Positions 1 to 8,972 of a stretch of 64,000 nucleotides of DNA are shown one piece after another. A program made the position numbers and the translations under genes. Source of the stretch: Enterocloster alcoholdehydrogenati. GTDB taxonomy: Bacteria > Bacillota > Clostridia > Lachnospirales > Lachnospiraceae. Positions within the stretch are counted from its first letter, which is position 1. Each line of letters begins with the position of its first letter. The notes under the pieces were generated by a model. That model did not search any database. It had not been told where the DNA came from and saw only the letters and a program-made list of their open reading frames with translations. The DNA lies in contig NZ_BLTJ01000001.1 in NCBI RefSeq assembly GCF_013282095.1, positions 62,001-126,000 on the forward strand, given 5' to 3'.

Positions 1-1
1 G

Positions 2-2224
2 ACGCCTCAGGAATTTATTGACGTGAAGGCCCTGATGGGCGATTCCTCCGACAACATTCCCGGTGTTCCCTCTATTGGTGAAAAAACGGCTACCAGCCTC
101 ATCGCCGCCTATGGATCGATTGAAAATGCCTACGCCCATGTAGAAGAGATCCGCCCGCCCAGAGCCCAGAAGGCTCTGGCTGAGCATTACGATATGGCTC
201 AGATGAGCAAGGAACTGGCAACCATCTGCACTGACTGTCCGGTAGATTTTACCTATAAGGATGCAGCGGTAGAGAATCTCTACACAGCCGAGGCCTTTAA
301 GTTTATGAAACGCATGGGCTTTAAATCCATTTTAACCCGATTTGACGCCTCAGCAGCAGAGGAGGACACAATAAAGGCAAAAGAGCATTTTCGGGTAGTG
401 ACGGATAAAAAGGAGGCAGACCAGCTTTTTAAGAAGGCGAAAAAGGCAGACTGGACGGGCCTTCAGCTTATATTCGGAACAGAGACCTCACAAGGGGAAG
501 AACATAATGAACAGTTGTCCTTTTCCTTTGACGCTTCCGGCGAATTGAGGTCTGGAAAAAAGGCAAAAAGCGGCTGTCCTCTGGTAGTCGGGCTGGGCCT
601 GTGCCTGGGAACGGAGGACATTTTCTGCATTCGGGCTCAGGGAGAACTGGGGCAGGATGAGCTGATCCGTCAGACCAGGGAGCTGTGTCAGAAGGATAAG
701 CCGGTCTGGGTACTGGATTTAAAAGCCATGCTGCCAGTGCTGAAGCTGGAGGATACCGCTCCTGTCTATGATGCGGGAGTAGCTGGTTATCTGTTAAATC
801 CTTTAAAGGATGCCTATGGCTACGACGATCTGGCCAGGGATTATCTGGCCATGGAGATTCCCTCACAGAGTGATCTTATAGGGAAAGCGCTCCTGGGCGA
901 TCGCCTGGTTCAGGAGGATGAAAAGGCGGCAGACTGTGTCTGCTATATGGCCTACACTGCCTGGAAGGCTGCAGAGGTTCTTAAAAAACGGCTGTGTGAG
1001 GAGGATATGTATTCCCTTTACACAGAGATTGAAATGCCTCTGATCTACAGCCTGTTCCATATGGAGCAGGAGGGCGTTAAGGTTCAGAGAGAAAAATTAA
1101 AAGAGTATGGCGACAAGCTCAAAACCGGCATCGCCCGGCTGGAGACGGAGATTTATCAGGATACAGGAAGGGAATTTAACATCAATTCCCCGAAACAGTT
1201 AGGTGAGATCTTATTTGGCGAAATGAAGCTTCCCGGCGGAAAAAAGACAAAAACAGGCTACTCTACTGCAGCCGATGTGCTGGAAAAGCTGGCTCCTGAT
1301 CATCCCGTGGTGCAAAAGATTCTGGATTACCGTCAGCTGACCAAGTTAAATTCTACCTATGCCGAAGGGCTGGCTGCCTATATCAGCGAGGATGGGCGGA
1401 TCCACGGCAAATTCAACCAGACCATCACTGCAACCGGACGTATCAGCAGTACAGAGCCCAATCTTCAGAATATCCCTGTGCGCATGGAGCTGGGCCGGGA
1501 GATCCGGCGGGTATTTGTTCCAAAGGACGGCTGCGTGTTCATTGACGCCGATTACTCCCAGATCGAGCTTCGTATTCTGGCCCATATGTCCGATGATGCG
1601 GGCCTGATTGAAGCGTACCGGGAATCCAGAGACATCCATGCGGCTACGGCCTCTCAGGTCTTTCATGTACCCCTTAAGGAGGTGACTTCGCTCCAGCGGC
1701 GCAACGCCAAAGCTGTAAATTTTGGTATTGTCTACGGCATCAGCGCCTTTGGCCTCAGCGAGGACTTAAGCATCTCCCGAAAAGAGGCAAAGGAGTATAT
1801 TGAGCGGTATTTTGAGTCGTATCCCAGTGTAAAAGCCTTCCTGGACGGTTTGGTAAAGCAGGGGAAGGAGCAGGGCTATGTAACCACTCTGTACAAGCGG
1901 CGCAGGCCGATTCCGGAGTTTAAGTCCTCCAACTTTATGCAGCGTCAGTTCGGCGAGCGGGTAGCCATGAATTCCCCTATCCAGGGTTCTGCGGCAGATA
2001 TTATGAAGATCGCCATGATTACTGTAGACCGTGAACTGCGTGCCAGAGGATTAAAATCCCGGATCGTTCTGCAGATCCACGACGAACTGCTTATCGAAGC
2101 TCCAAAAGAGGAGGAACAGGAGGTAAAGGCGCTTTTGGTGGATCAGATGAAACACGCCGCCAGTCTTAAAGTTTCTCTGGAGGTAGAGGCGCAGACTGGT
2201 GATTCCTGGTTTGACGCAAAATAG
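2..2224 (+). CDS. polA: DNA polymerase I, 5'-truncated by window edge
   Basis: This is a replication and repair polymerase. The reading frame is already open at the window start, so roughly the first 170 residues of the 5'-3' exonuclease domain are missing; the visible part opens inside that domain at the GLMGD/NIPGVP-type helix-hairpin-helix (LMGDSSDNIPGVP). All three polymerase motifs are present: DYSQIELRIL (motif A), RRNAKAVNFGIVYG (motif B) and QIHDELLIE (motif C). The middle 3'-5' exonuclease domain looks degenerate: the usual FDTET is matched at best by FGTET, and the second and third acidic motifs are not clear. This resembles the proofreading-dead Bacillus type, but my alignment is by eye. 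A GTG at position 23 is internal and not the start. coaE follows after 84 bases. Confidence 0.97.
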   Translation, partial: TPQEFIDVKALMGDSSDNIPGVPSIGEKTATSLIAAYGSIENAYAHVEEIRPPRAQKALAEHYDMAQMSKELATICTDCPVDFTYKDAAVENLYTAEAFKFMKRMGFKSILTRFDASAAEEDTIKAKEHFRVVTDKKEADQLFKKAKKADWTGLQLIFGTETSQGEEHNEQLSFSFDASGELRSGKKAKSGCPLVVGLGLCLGTEDIFCIRAQGELGQDELIRQTRELCQKDKPVWVLDLKAMLPVLKLEDTAPVYDAGVAGYLLNPLKDAYGYDDLARDYLAMEIPSQSDLIGKALLGDRLVQEDEKAADCVCYMAYTAWKAAEVLKKRLCEEDMYSLYTEIEMPLIYSLFHMEQEGVKVQREKLKEYGDKLKTGIARLETEIYQDTGREFNINSPKQLGEILFGEMKLPGGKKTKTGYSTAADVLEKLAPDHPVVQKILDYRQLTKLNSTYAEGLAAYISEDGRIHGKFNQTITATGRISSTEPNLQNIPVRMELGREIRRVFVPKDGCVFIDADYSQIELRILAHMSDDAGLIEAYRESRDIHAATASQVFHVPLKEVTSLQRRNAKAVNFGIVYGISAFGLSEDLSISRKEAKEYIERYFESYPSVKAFLDGLVKQGKEQGYVTTLYKRRRPIPEFKSSNFMQRQFGERVAMNSPIQGSAADIMKIAMITVDRELRARGLKSRIVLQIHDELLIEAPKEEEQEVKALLVDQMKHAASLKVSLEVEAQTGDSWFDAK

Positions 2225-2308
2225 TTTTTCTCTATGGCCGCGGATGAGATGCAGACACTGGCCGCGGCCATGAACCCATACGCGAAATTGTCAGGAGGAA
2301 TTGAATTC

Positions 2309-2920
2309 ATGGAGCATAAGCGCCCCTTTCTGCTTGGACTCATCGGAGGAGTAGGAGCAGGAAAAAGCACCGTTCTTTCATTTTTAGAAAAACATTACCA
2401 TTTCCATGTGATCCAGACGGATCTGACTGCACGCCGCCTTTTAGAGCCGGGAGAGGCAGCCTATGAAAAGGTTGTATCTCTTCTTGGCCCTGGTGTCCTT
2501 GGGCCGGATGGAAGCATTGACCGTACAGCTATGGCCGGAATGATATTTAAAGATCCAACAAAGCGGCAGGCAGTCAACGCCATCACCCATCCTCTTACCT
2601 GGAAGGCGGTTATGGAGGAGGCATACGCCTGTAAAAAATGTCCGGTTGTCATCGAAACCGCTCTTCCGTCAAAAGAATTTCGTGACAAGTGCGACGAAAT
2701 GTGGTATCTTTATACATCAGAAGAAAACCGCACAGACCGCCTGATGGAAAGCCGCGGATATTCAGAAGAGAAAGCCAGGGCGATTATGGAAAGCCAGGCT
2801 GCTGACCAGGAGTTCAGAGATCTGGCAGACGCTGTTATTGACAACAATGGCAGTCCAGAGCACACCAAATATCAGGTAAAGGCGCTGTTAAAGGGACGGG
2901 AAGGAATCAGATACACATGA
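2309..2920 (+). CDS. coaE: Dephospho-CoA kinase
   Basis: It catalyses the last step of CoA synthesis, ATP-dependent 3'-phosphorylation of dephospho-CoA in the cytosol. The 203-residue protein has a P-loop GGVGAGKST at residues 13-21, followed by the family-typical IQTDLTARRLLEPG region (usually DAD), the HP of ITHP, and a DEMWYLY strand. I chose the ATG at 2309 because AGGAGG lies 8-10 bases upstream; an earlier in-frame ATG at 2234 would add 25 residues that do not fit the family. The stop codon overlaps the start of the next gene (ATGA), so the two are translationally coupled. Confidence 0.93.
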   Translation: MEHKRPFLLGLIGGVGAGKSTVLSFLEKHYHFHVIQTDLTARRLLEPGEAAYEKVVSLLGPGVLGPDGSIDRTAMAGMIFKDPTKRQAVNAITHPLTWKAVMEEAYACKKCPVVIETALPSKEFRDKCDEMWYLYTSEENRTDRLMESRGYSEEKARAIMESQAADQEFRDLADAVIDNNGSPEHTKYQVKALLKGREGIRYT

Positions 2921-3714
2921 GAATGGTAAGCATAGCAAGCGGAAGCAGCGGAAACTGCATTTACATAGGTTCCGATGACACGCATATCCTGGTGGACGCA
3001 GGCATCAGCAACAAGCGGATCATGGCAGGACTGAACGACCTGGGGCTGGCCGGAACCGACATGGCCGGTATCCTGATCACCCATGAACATTCGGATCATA
3101 TCCGGGGGCTGGGAGTTATTTCACGAAAATACCACCTGCCTATCTATGGAACCCAAAAAACATTAAATGAAATCTCCTCCTGCAGCAGTCTGGGGAATTT
3201 TGATAAAGGGCTTTTAAAGCCCATTGACCCGGATGTGGATTTTATGGTAGGAGATTTAAAGATCCGACCCTTTAAAATCGACCATGATGCGGCGGATCCC
3301 GTGGCTTATCGGGTGGAGAACGGGAAAAAATCCGTAGCCGTGGCTACGGATATGGGCCATTATGACGAATATATTGTAGAGAATCTTAAAGGACTGGACG
3401 CAGTTTTGCTGGAATCCAACCATGACGTGCGTATGCTGGAAACAGGGCCGTATCCCTATCACCTGAAGCGCCGCATCCTTGGGGATCGCGGCCATTTATC
3501 CAATGAAAATGCGGGCAGGCTTTTAAACCGTATCCTTCACGATCATTTGAAAAAAATATTTTTAGGACACTTATCTAGAGAAAATAATTACCCGGAATTA
3601 GCCTATGAAACAGTCCGTCTGGAGATTGATGAGGGAAGCTGCCCTTACGGCGCATCGGATTTTTCCATTTCCGTGGCATCCAGAGACCAGATGAGCGATG
3701 TGGTTTACCTATAA
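2917..3714 (+). CDS. walJ: MBL-fold exonuclease, YycJ/WalJ family
   Basis: This 265-residue metallo-beta-lactamase-fold hydrolase has the metal motif HEHSDH at residues 56-61 and an N-terminal GSSGNC segment typical of WalJ/YycJ. B. subtilis WalJ is known as a single-strand-specific nuclease linked to mismatch repair and, by operon, to WalRK. Here no walRK genes are near; the gene is coupled to coaE by a four-base overlap. Further metal ligands are likely D344-type and C-terminal His residues (DMGH, LGHLS). Function is by family only. Confidence 0.85.
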   Translation: MRMVSIASGSSGNCIYIGSDDTHILVDAGISNKRIMAGLNDLGLAGTDMAGILITHEHSDHIRGLGVISRKYHLPIYGTQKTLNEISSCSSLGNFDKGLLKPIDPDVDFMVGDLKIRPFKIDHDAADPVAYRVENGKKSVAVATDMGHYDEYIVENLKGLDAVLLESNHDVRMLETGPYPYHLKRRILGDRGHLSNENAGRLLNRILHDHLKKIFLGHLSRENNYPELAYETVRLEIDEGSCPYGASDFSISVASRDQMSDVVYL

Positions 3715-3807
3715 AATGTAACGATTCAGGATATGGCGTATTTTTGCAACTGCTTTCCGCCAGCCTGAACAGCTGCAATAAAATCATATAAAAAGAGGAG
3801 AATGAAT

Positions 3808-4080
3808 ATGAGCAAAGCAATCATTACCGTAGTCGGAAAGGACACTGTCGGCATCATCGCAAAGGTATGTACCTATCTGGCGGAGTGTCAGATCAACATC
3901 CTGGACATTTCCCAGACGATTGTTCAGGGATACTTTAACATGATGATGATCGTAGATGTAAGTGCGGTAAACCGCTCCTTCGGCCAGGCGGCAGAGGATC
4001 TTGAAAAGCTGGGGGAAGAGATCGGCGTTGCCGTTAAGATCCAGAGAGAAGAGATCTTTACAAAGATGCACAGAATCTGA
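3808..4080 (+). CDS. ACT-domain protein
   Basis: This 90-residue protein is a single ACT domain (AIITVVGKDTVGIIAKVC at the start), a fold that usually binds amino acids or other small ligands for regulation. I placed the start at the second ATG because GAGGAG is seven bases upstream of it; an ATG six bases earlier sits directly against that site. It is followed after 31 bases by a UPF0210 protein, a pairing common in Firmicutes, which suggests the ACT domain controls or senses for that partner. The ligand is unknown. Confidence 0.88.
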   Translation: MSKAIITVVGKDTVGIIAKVCTYLAECQINILDISQTIVQGYFNMMMIVDVSAVNRSFGQAAEDLEKLGEEIGVAVKIQREEIFTKMHRI

Positions 4081-4111
4081 TAACCGCGCATAAGGGAAGG
4101 AACGACGGGCT

Positions 4112-5476
4112 ATGTTAAATATTTATGAAGTAAATGAAACCAACAATATGATCGAGCGTGAAAAACTGGATGTGCGCACCATTACCATGGGCATCAGCCT
4201 TTTAGACTGCGCGGACAGCGATCTTGACGCCCTGAATGAAAAGATTTACAAAAAGATCACCACACTGGCAAAGGATCTGGTAGCAACCGGAAGAGATATT
4301 GAGAGAGATTTCGGCATTCCCATTGTAAATAAGCGTATTTCCGTAACGCCTGTCGCCCTGGTGGGCCAGTCCGCCTGCAAAACCCTGGAGGACTTTGTCA
4401 CCATTGCAAAAACTCTGGATAAAGCAGCCAGAGAAGTAGGCGTCAACTTTATCGGCGGATATTCTGCCCTGGTCAGCAAGGGCATGACGGCTGCGGATAA
4501 GAATCTGATTCTTTCGATCCCCCAGGCTCTGGCCCAGACCGAGCGGATCTGCAGCTCCGTCAACGTAGGATCCACAAAGACGGGCTTAAACATGGACGCA
4601 GTCGAACTGATGGGACGGATCGTAAAAGAAACGGCTGAGGCCACAAAGGACAGAGATTCCTTAGGCTGTGCCAAGCTGGTGGTATTCTGCAACGCTCCTG
4701 ATGACAATCCCTTTATGGCAGGCGCTTTCCACGGCGTTACAGAAGCAGACGCCATCATCAATGTAGGCATCAGCGGCCCCGGCGTTGTAAAAGTAGCCCT
4801 TGAAAAGGCCAGAGGAGCTAATTTTGAGGTGCTTTGCGAAACCATCAAAAAGACAGCGTTTAAAATCACCCGTGTAGGCCAGCTGGTGGCCCAGGAGGCA
4901 TCCAGACGCCTTGGTATCCCCTTTGGCATTATCGACCTTTCTCTGGCGCCAACGCCTGCCGTAGGCGACAGCGTGGCAGAGATCTTAGAGGAGATCGGCT
5001 TGGAGCGTGTAGGCGCTCCCGGTACCACAGCGGCCCTTGCCCTGTTAAATGATCAGGTTAAGAAGGGCGGTGTTATGGCCTCATCCTATGTAGGCGGCTT
5101 AAGCGGTGCATTTATCCCAGTCAGTGAGGATCAGGGTATGATCGATGCAGTCAGTCTGGGCGCACTGACTCTGGAAAAGCTGGAAGCCATGACCTGTGTC
5201 TGCTCTGTGGGGCTTGATATGATCGCCATTCCCGGAGATACATCTGCTGCCACCATTGCCGGCATAATCGCCGATGAGGCAGCTATCGGTATGATCAACC
5301 AGAAAACCACAGCCGTGCGCCTGATCCCTGTGATCGGCAAAAAGGTGGGCGATACCGCAGAGTTTGGCGGCCTTTTAGGCTATGCCCCCATTATTCCGGT
5401 TAATCCATTCTCCTGTGAGAAGTTTGTTACCAGAGGCGGCCGTATTCCGGCTCCCATCCACAGCTTTAAGAATTGA
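4112..5476 (+). CDS. UPF0210 / DUF711 (PFL) family protein
   Basis: This 454-residue cytosolic protein belongs to the UPF0210 (DUF711) family, annotated in databases as PFL family but without a proven reaction. It is glycine- and alanine-rich with an even alpha/beta pattern; typical segments include [14 protein letters not shown] and [10 protein letters not shown] in the middle and [10 protein letters not shown]-like sequence ([14 protein letters not shown]) near the C-terminus. Length is normal for the family. It is co-directional with the upstream ACT protein and is followed one base after its stop by the phosphatase start, so all three are probably one operon. The family resemblance to glycyl radical enzymes is only by name: no RVxGY motif is present. 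Confidence 0.88.
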   Translation: MLNIYEVNETNNMIEREKLDVRTITMGISLLDCADSDLDALNEKIYKKITTLAKDLVATGRDIERDFGIPIVNKRISVTPVALVGQSACKTLEDFVTIAKTLDKAAREVGVNFIGGYSALVSKGMTAADKNLILSIPQALAQTERICSSVNVGSTKTGLNMDAVELMGRIVKETAEATKDRDSLGCAKLVVFCNAPDDNPFMAGAFHGVTEADAIINVGISGPGVVKVALEKARGANFEVLCETIKKTAFKITRVGQLVAQEASRRLGIPFGIIDLSLAPTPAVGDSVAEILEEIGLERVGAPGTTAALALLNDQVKKGGVMASSYVGGLSGAFIPVSEDQGMIDAVSLGALTLEKLEAMTCVCSVGLDMIAIPGDTSAATIAGIIADEAAIGMINQKTTAVRLIPVIGKKVGDTAEFGGLLGYAPIIPVNPFSCEKFVTRGGRIPAPIHSFKN

Positions 5477-5477
5477 T

Positions 5478-6128
5478 ATGAGACTTTATTTTATACGGCA
5501 CGGCCGTCAAAGCAGCAAACGCTGCAATGTGAATGTAGATTTGTCCCAGGAGGGCCGCCGCCAGGCAGCCCTTCTTGGCTGTCGGCTCACAGACTGGGGC
5601 ATCGACGCCCTTTATTCAAGCGATCTTATCCGGGCTGTCCAGACAGCCAGGGAGATCAATCGCTTTCTGTCCCTTCCCCACACAATCTGTCCGGATCTGA
5701 GAGAAATCTCATTTGGGGAAATGGAAGGGCTGACCAACGAGGAGATTGGAGTTCGTTTTAAAGAATTTAAAAAACAGCAGGAGACTATGACTGCCGATTT
5801 GCCTTATCCGGGCGGAGAGTGCGCCGGCGATGTAGTCCGCAGGGTAGAACCGTTTTTGGATGAAATGACCCGAAGCCATTACAAACGGATTGCGGTTGTC
5901 ACCCATGGAGGCGTGATCCGGGCCATGACCGCCCTTTGCCTGGGAATGCCTCTGGAAAAATGGAGGCTTTTGGGAAAGGATCTGGAAAATACCAGTATCA
6001 CGGAGCTGAAATGGGATCCGGTTCACCGGCGCTTTACGGTGGAGCGATTTAATGACTATGCCCATCTGGAGGGCCATCCCCTGCTTTTAAGAAGCAGCTG
6101 GGCAGAACCGCCCGCATCACACAGCTGA
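5478..6128 (+). CDS. Histidine phosphatase family protein
   Basis: This 216-residue protein is a phosphoglycerate-mutase-like phosphatase. The catalytic RHG is at residues 8-10 (YFIRHGRQ) and the second histidine is in VVTHGGVIRAM; the acid/base glutamate is likely in REISFGEMEG. The start is the ATG two bases after the UPF0210 stop, since starting at the usual MRLYFIRHG gives the family N-terminus; an in-frame upstream extension overlaps the previous gene and is not conserved-looking. The substrate cannot be told from sequence; CobC-like or GpmB-like phosphatases are alternatives. Confidence 0.9.
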   Translation: MRLYFIRHGRQSSKRCNVNVDLSQEGRRQAALLGCRLTDWGIDALYSSDLIRAVQTAREINRFLSLPHTICPDLREISFGEMEGLTNEEIGVRFKEFKKQQETMTADLPYPGGECAGDVVRRVEPFLDEMTRSHYKRIAVVTHGGVIRAMTALCLGMPLEKWRLLGKDLENTSITELKWDPVHRRFTVERFNDYAHLEGHPLLLRSSWAEPPASHS

Positions 6129-6154
6129 AAGAATGAGACAAAAGGAGCAGCCCT

Positions 6155-7417
6155 ATGGAGCAGAGCGAAAGAAAAAAACTTAAAGAAGGACTGGAACTGT
6201 TTTTAAATGAGGGACTGGAGCGTTTAACATTGAGCCATCCGGCAGACCCGTCCGGCTGCAGCCGGATCCGGCCTTTGCTGCTTAAGGGAGAGCTTGTATT
6301 TCAGGCAGAAGAACAGGTGGGAAGGCAGGCATTTCATCGAAACATGACAAAGGAACAGGCGGTTTCCTATATCTGTGGAATGCTGGACGGCACGCTGCGT
6401 CAGGCAGAGATGAGCGGGGGCTGGGGCACCGGCGTTGTTTTAGTAAGCAAAAAAGGAAAAGTGACCGTAAAGCTGCGCAGGAAGGCGGCCAGAGAGAACA
6501 TGGCCGAAGAAGCAAATACCGCAAAGATACGCCCCCAGTTCCAGGAAGCATCCGCCCTTTTAGAACACAACCGCAGGAAACGCTACATTCTGGAAGAGGG
6601 ACGTCCGGTTCCGTTTCTCATTGACCTGGGGGTTATGACAGCAGAGGGGAAGATTATTCGAAGCCGTTATGATAAGTACCGTCAGATCAACCGGTTTCTT
6701 GAGTTTATCGAAGATATCCTGCCTCATCTGAATGCTTCGAGGGAGTCTGTTATTCTGGATTTCGGCTGTGGAAAATCCTATCTGACTTTTGCCATGTATT
6801 ATTATCTGAGGGAATTAAAAGGCTATCCTGTGCGGATCATCGGCCTTGACCTGAAGGAAGAGGTGATTTGCCGCTGCAGCGCTCTGGCAGAAACTTACGG
6901 CTATGACCGCCTGAGCTTTTTCTGCGGTGATATCGCGTCCTATGAAGGAGTGAACCAGGTGGATATGGTGGTAACGCTTCATGCCTGCGATCTGGCTACC
7001 GATTATGCTTTGGAAAAGGCAGTGGGATGGGGAGCAAAGGTCATCCTGTCCGTCCCCTGCTGCCAGCACGAACTGAACCGGCAGATCAATAATCCGCTGA
7101 TGAGCCCCATAATGGGCTACGGCCTGATCAAAGAGCGCATGGCTGCTCTGTATACGGATGCCATACGCGCACAGGTGCTGGAATATGAGGGCTATCGTAC
7201 CCAGATTCTGGAATTTATCGATATGGAGCACACTCCAAAAAATATCCTGATCCGGGCAGTGCGGCAGGATAAGAAAGGCAGTTGTGAAAACAGCCGCAAA
7301 AAAATGGGGGAACAGCTCCGCAGTCTGCTGGCATTTTTAAATGCAGAGCCTACCATCGTGCGCCTTCTGGCACCAGAGCTGATTTTAAAGGAACCACCGA
7401 TAGATGCCCTATCCTGA
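6155..7417 (+). CDS. Class I SAM-dependent methyltransferase
   Basis: This 420-residue protein has an N-terminal domain of about 190 residues and then a Rossmann methyltransferase domain with motif I LDFGCGKSYLTF, an acidic GLDLKEEV strand end, and a motif IV-like SVPCCQHE. The last segment resembles the Methyltransf_32 family, whose substrates are mostly unknown, though RNA has been proposed for relatives. AAAGGAG lies upstream of the ATG. It ends the rightward run begun at polA and faces tmcAL across a shared terminator. Confidence 0.8.
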   Translation: MEQSERKKLKEGLELFLNEGLERLTLSHPADPSGCSRIRPLLLKGELVFQAEEQVGRQAFHRNMTKEQAVSYICGMLDGTLRQAEMSGGWGTGVVLVSKKGKVTVKLRRKAARENMAEEANTAKIRPQFQEASALLEHNRRKRYILEEGRPVPFLIDLGVMTAEGKIIRSRYDKYRQINRFLEFIEDILPHLNASRESVILDFGCGKSYLTFAMYYYLRELKGYPVRIIGLDLKEEVICRCSALAETYGYDRLSFFCGDIASYEGVNQVDMVVTLHACDLATDYALEKAVGWGAKVILSVPCCQHELNRQINNPLMSPIMGYGLIKERMAALYTDAIRAQVLEYEGYRTQILEFIDMEHTPKNILIRAVRQDKKGSCENSRKKMGEQLRSLLAFLNAEPTIVRLLAPELILKEPPIDALS

Positions 7418-7437
7418 AGCATTACCATCTGAGACAC

Positions 7438-7486
7438 AAAAAAACCGAAACACCCCCGCAAAAAGGGCAGCTGTTTCGGTTTTCAT
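7438..7486. terminator. Bidirectional terminator between convergent genes
   Basis: A 12-bp perfect outer stem (AAAACCGAAACA with TGTTTCGGTTTT) encloses a C-rich/G-rich inner pairing. T-runs occur on both strands, so it can end both the methyltransferase operon and tmcAL. Confidence 0.85.
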
Positions 7487-7490
7487 TTTG

Positions 7491-8750
7491 TCAGATAATG
7501 CAGATGGGCTGATTATACTCATTTTGTACCGGGCCGCCGTATTTTGCCGTTTCCATACTTTGGCGGATATGGGAAGCATAGATATCCTGATAAAAAAGCT
7601 CCAGGGCAGCACCGGTAAGGAGCCTGGATACATCCGCTGTTTTTGTGATAAGGGGAATCTGTGAATGCGCCTTCAGTGCCGAGAGCAGCGGCCCCGCCTC
7701 CCGGCGAAACCCCAGGATCCTTGCATAAGGGGCGTATCCCGCTTCTTTGGCCTGAGAGATCTGGGCATCTGTGATTCCAAGTAAAATATGGGTCAGCGCA
7801 CGGCTGATGCGGGTATAGGTATACTGTCTTGTCTTAAGCTGCCGGATGCGTCCCTCCCATCCGTCGTATTCCAGCAGCCGCTTTTTTAAACGGTCTGCCA
7901 GCTCTTTTGATACGTCCCAGTATGCGGTCAGATCTGCACCTTCATGTAAAAGTGTAAGGAGGCGGTAGTTCAAAAGCGCCGCGCCGTCCTCCGGCCCCAG
8001 GATCCGGCCCTGATGATACAGAGTAAGCACTTCTTCCGGGACATGGGCTTTAAAAGAGAGCGTGGATGCTTTACCACAGTCCCCTTTCTCTGTAAGGCTT
8101 CTGCGGATAGCAGAGGCAGAGGCCTGTCCGCCTTCTATGGCGCTGTCGTGATATCCATTTCCTTTTCTTTGGATCGTTACAGGACGGAGCGAACTGCCAA
8201 AACGTAAAATAGCCTTGCAGTATTCGATTCCCAGCAGATTGTTGGGCGAGAGAAGCAGGCGGTTAATACGTTGTGCTCCGACAGAATCCTGATCCGCTGT
8301 CAGCGCGCCCAGGGCCTGGCTCCTGGCCTGGGGCCAGCTCAGGCCCTTTTTTAGACCTTCCTGCAGACGCGCTGAAAATGCGGGTGTTTCTTTGGAAAAA
8401 ATCCCAGCCGCCATCTGTATCCCGGCGATATCTCCCTCTTCACTCCCAAAACAGAGATGGGTCACTGCACCCAGCCGCTCCAGCAGCATGACTCCGCAGG
8501 CCGCAAAATCCTCAGCACTGCTGACTGCGAAAACAGACGGCATTTCCACCACTAGATCTGCCCCTTTGGCAAGCGCCATTTTCGTGCGCAGATATTTGCT
8601 GAAAATGGCCGGTTCCCCCCTCTGAACGAAATCCCCGCTCATAACCACCACGCAGTAATCGGCTCCGGTCTGTTTCTTTGCCTCTTTTATGTGAAAACTG
8701 TGTCCTCCGTGAAAGGGGTTATATTCCGCAATGATTCCCGTTATATTCAT
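7491..8750 (-). CDS. tmcAL: tRNA(Met) cytidine acetate ligase
   Basis: TmcAL (formerly YlbM) uses acetate and ATP to make N4-acetylcytidine at the wobble position of elongator tRNA-Met. The 419-residue protein starts with the HxGH-type nucleotidyltransferase motif in EYNPFHGGHSFHI, followed by MSGDFVQRGEPA, SKYLRTKMAL and the VVEMP segment, all characteristic of the family. Length is normal. The reverse-strand ribosome site is AAAGGAGCAGCC just before the ATG. It is transcribed away from htrA and terminates at the shared hairpin with the methyltransferase gene. Confidence 0.95.
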   Translation of the reverse strand: MNITGIIAEYNPFHGGHSFHIKEAKKQTGADYCVVVMSGDFVQRGEPAIFSKYLRTKMALAKGADLVVEMPSVFAVSSAEDFAACGVMLLERLGAVTHLCFGSEEGDIAGIQMAAGIFSKETPAFSARLQEGLKKGLSWPQARSQALGALTADQDSVGAQRINRLLLSPNNLLGIEYCKAILRFGSSLRPVTIQRKGNGYHDSAIEGGQASASAIRRSLTEKGDCGKASTLSFKAHVPEEVLTLYHQGRILGPEDGAALLNYRLLTLLHEGADLTAYWDVSKELADRLKKRLLEYDGWEGRIRQLKTRQYTYTRISRALTHILLGITDAQISQAKEAGYAPYARILGFRREAGPLLSALKAHSQIPLITKTADVSRLLTGAALELFYQDIYASHIRQSMETAKYGGPVQNEYNQPICII

Positions 8751-8789
8751 AGGCTGCTCCTTTTTTCTTATTTTCCGGCATTTATGCCC

Positions 8790-8818
8790 ATTATATAGGG
8801 AAATGGCACGGGCGTCCA
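8790..8818 (-). promoter_or_regulatory. Possible promoter of tmcAL
   Basis: On the minus strand a perfect TATAAT (8795 to 8790) lies about 40 bases before the tmcAL start. The matching -35 region (CTGGAC) is poor. The rest of the 222-base gap to htrA is AT-rich; I see no convincing htrA promoter in it. Confidence 0.4.
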
Positions 8819-8972
8819 GAAGCAGTTTCTAAAAGCAGTTTATACTTTTATAAGAAAGTGAACACAGAATATCCATAATTATTTCACAAATACATCAATT
8901 CTATTCCGTATATTGATACCATCAAAAGAAAATACATCCCCCAAAGGGAAGCAGACGAAAGGAGCGTTCGTT

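Noticed and set aside
4246-5028. Long minus-strand reading frame (260 codons) opposite the UPF0210 gene
   Set aside because: It is antisense to a well-supported gene and has no ribosome site or family resemblance; the composition follows from the other strand.
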